This document shows, one piece after another, positions 5,830 to 6,662 of a DNA stretch of 6,662 nt (its first letter is position 1; every line of letters starts with the position of its first letter). Source of the stretch: an uncultured Actinomycetes bacterium (GTDB lineage Bacteria; Actinomycetota; Acidimicrobiia; Acidimicrobiales; Ilumatobacteraceae); contig CAIOHI010000195.1 of NCBI GenBank assembly GCA_903858075.1, positions 1 to 6,662 of the forward strand, given 5' to 3'. The notes beneath the pieces are model-generated. The model was not told the origin of the DNA, did no database searches, and saw only the letters and a list, made by a program, of their open reading frames with translations. Both the position numbers and the translations under genes were made by a program.

Positions 5830-6662
5830 CGTAAAGCGCTTGCTCCTATTTTGATACTTGCGATCCTTGGCACGCTTGGCATTTTTCAGCGCGAGGTACT
5901 TGGTGACATCTGGGCGCGCTTGATCGACCTTCCACGAATCAGTCTCGTGCCACTTGCATGTGCAGCATTGGCCATGGTGTGTGCACGCGGGTTCTTTCTC
6001 TTGGCATGTTCGCCCGGAATTTCACTGCGCCAAGCAATCATGACTGACCAGGCTGCACTTGCTGCTGGTTACGGAATTGTTCTCGGTGGAGGAGCAGTGG
6101 GAACAGGAATGCGCATCCATATGTTCACAACGTGGGGAATTGCCCACCTCACGATTGCGTCTTCAATTATTGCGACAGCTGTTGTTCCCTCCTTCACAAC
6201 ATGGGGTCTTCCTAGCCTTCTATTGATTGGGCCAGTACTTGGCGGAACGGCGGCACGAGAGCAAACATTGGCTGTTGCTGTTGGCATTCCTCTTATTGCT
6301 GTGTCAATCGTGTTCTGGTGGCTGGCTCTGCGGTCTTCGACAATGTTTTCTGCAGTTGGACGCTTCACAGGCTCGGTGCGTTCATTTCTATTACGAAAAG
6401 TCCCCGCTCGTTTTCCGAAAGTTCGAGGGGCAGTAGAGCGCACGCAGCCGTTGGCTTTTTCTATAGAAATGCGTGACGATTTAGTCACGTTGTTGCGAAA
6501 CCGATGGGCACTCATTTTCACTGCGTCAGCAAGCACCTTGGCAGCTGGCTTCACGTGTATGTGGACATCATCTGTTGTGTTCAACGTAGAGGGACTTACT
6601 TTTCGAGAAGCTCTTGTTGCGTTTTCATTAGTGCGGGTTGTCATTGCATTGTCGCCAATTCC
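5827..6662 (+). CDS. Lysylphosphatidylglycerol-synthase TM / UPF0104 family membrane protein (3' end cut off)
   Basis: 278 codons are visible and the frame runs off the window. The protein is a polytopic inner-membrane protein with hydrophobic segments near residues 5-20, 40-61, 77-92, 105-121, 128-140, 148-168, 228-252 and from about 261. A basic cytosolic-type loop lies at about 169-227. GGGAVGTGMR (87-96) followed by TTWG matches the conserved glycine-rich segment of the PF03706 family (MprF flippase domain, YbhN, AglD). The last visible residues, VRVVIALSPI, fit the approach to the family's C-terminal P-x-PGG-x-G motif, so roughly 50-70 residues are missing. Known members move or modify lipid-linked substrates at the membrane; this member's substrate cannot be told. 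The frame is open upstream to 5647 with GTG (5719, 5722) and TTG options, so the N-terminus is uncertain. I chose ATG because MRK plus a hydrophobic segment makes a natural start. It is transcribed divergently from the lipoprotein gene. Confidence 0.85.
   Translation, partial: MRKALAPILILAILGTLGIFQREVLGDIWARLIDLPRISLVPLACAALAMVCARGFFLLACSPGISLRQAIMTDQAALAAGYGIVLGGGAVGTGMRIHMFTTWGIAHLTIASSIIATAVVPSFTTWGLPSLLLIGPVLGGTAAREQTLAVAVGIPLIAVSIVFWWLALRSSTMFSAVGRFTGSVRSFLLRKVPARFPKVRGAVERTQPLAFSIEMRDDLVTLLRNRWALIFTASASTLAAGFTCMWTSSVVFNVEGLTFREALVAFSLVRVVIALSPI

Noticed and set aside
6069..6644. 191-codon minus-strand frame opposite the membrane-protein gene
   Set aside because: It lies wholly antisense to a gene with clear family motifs, has an Arg/Thr-rich composition without hydrophobic or domain pattern, and no ribosome site was evident. 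It is a shadow frame.

Overview
The window looks bacterial. A lipoprotein signal with a GGSGG-Ser linker, GA-rich Shine-Dalgarno sites, base composition that looks near-balanced by eye, and a tRNA-Arg(CCU) of the GCC(T/C)YCG type together suggest a moderate-GC actinobacterium, perhaps an aquatic Acidimicrobiia- or Nanopelagicales-like lineage. That placement is inference; no rRNA or marker gene is present.

Layout. Positions 1-120 hold no convincing gene, but carry a perfect 11-nt direct repeat just before a tRNA-Arg(CCU) gene at 121-193. From 194 to 327 lies a non-coding stretch which, read on the minus strand one frame off the neighbouring gene, still spells a degenerate bacterial Ig-like repeat. 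One very large minus-strand gene (328-5583, 1751 residues) fills most of the window. A 243-nt divergent spacer (5584-5826) holds its ribosome binding site, a palindrome, a small stem-loop and a stray perfect AGGAGG. The plus-strand gene at 5827-6662 is cut by the window edge and encodes a polytopic membrane protein of the lysylphosphatidylglycerol-synthase transmembrane (UPF0104/YbhN) family.

The large gene is the main interest. It encodes a lipoprotein (lipobox LSAC, Cys21) with four parts in order: an uncharacterised N-terminal domain with a papain/C39-like Cys106-His191-Asp212 arrangement; a beta-rich connector; ten tandem Ig-like repeats of 84-86 residues; and a C-terminal seven-bladed RCC1-type propeller in which every blade has a CX9C cysteine pair. 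The likely picture is a membrane-anchored catalytic or pseudo-catalytic head, a long cysteine-free stalk and a disulfide-rich propeller at the tip, suited to adhesion, surface processing or contact with other cells. The role is inference.

The two protein genes are divergently transcribed and share the spacer. Nothing in the sequence shows a direct functional link beyond both being envelope proteins. The tRNA has a C where T55 is expected, and an Ig-repeat remnant abuts its 3' end. Together these raise the possibility of past integration or rearrangement at this tRNA.
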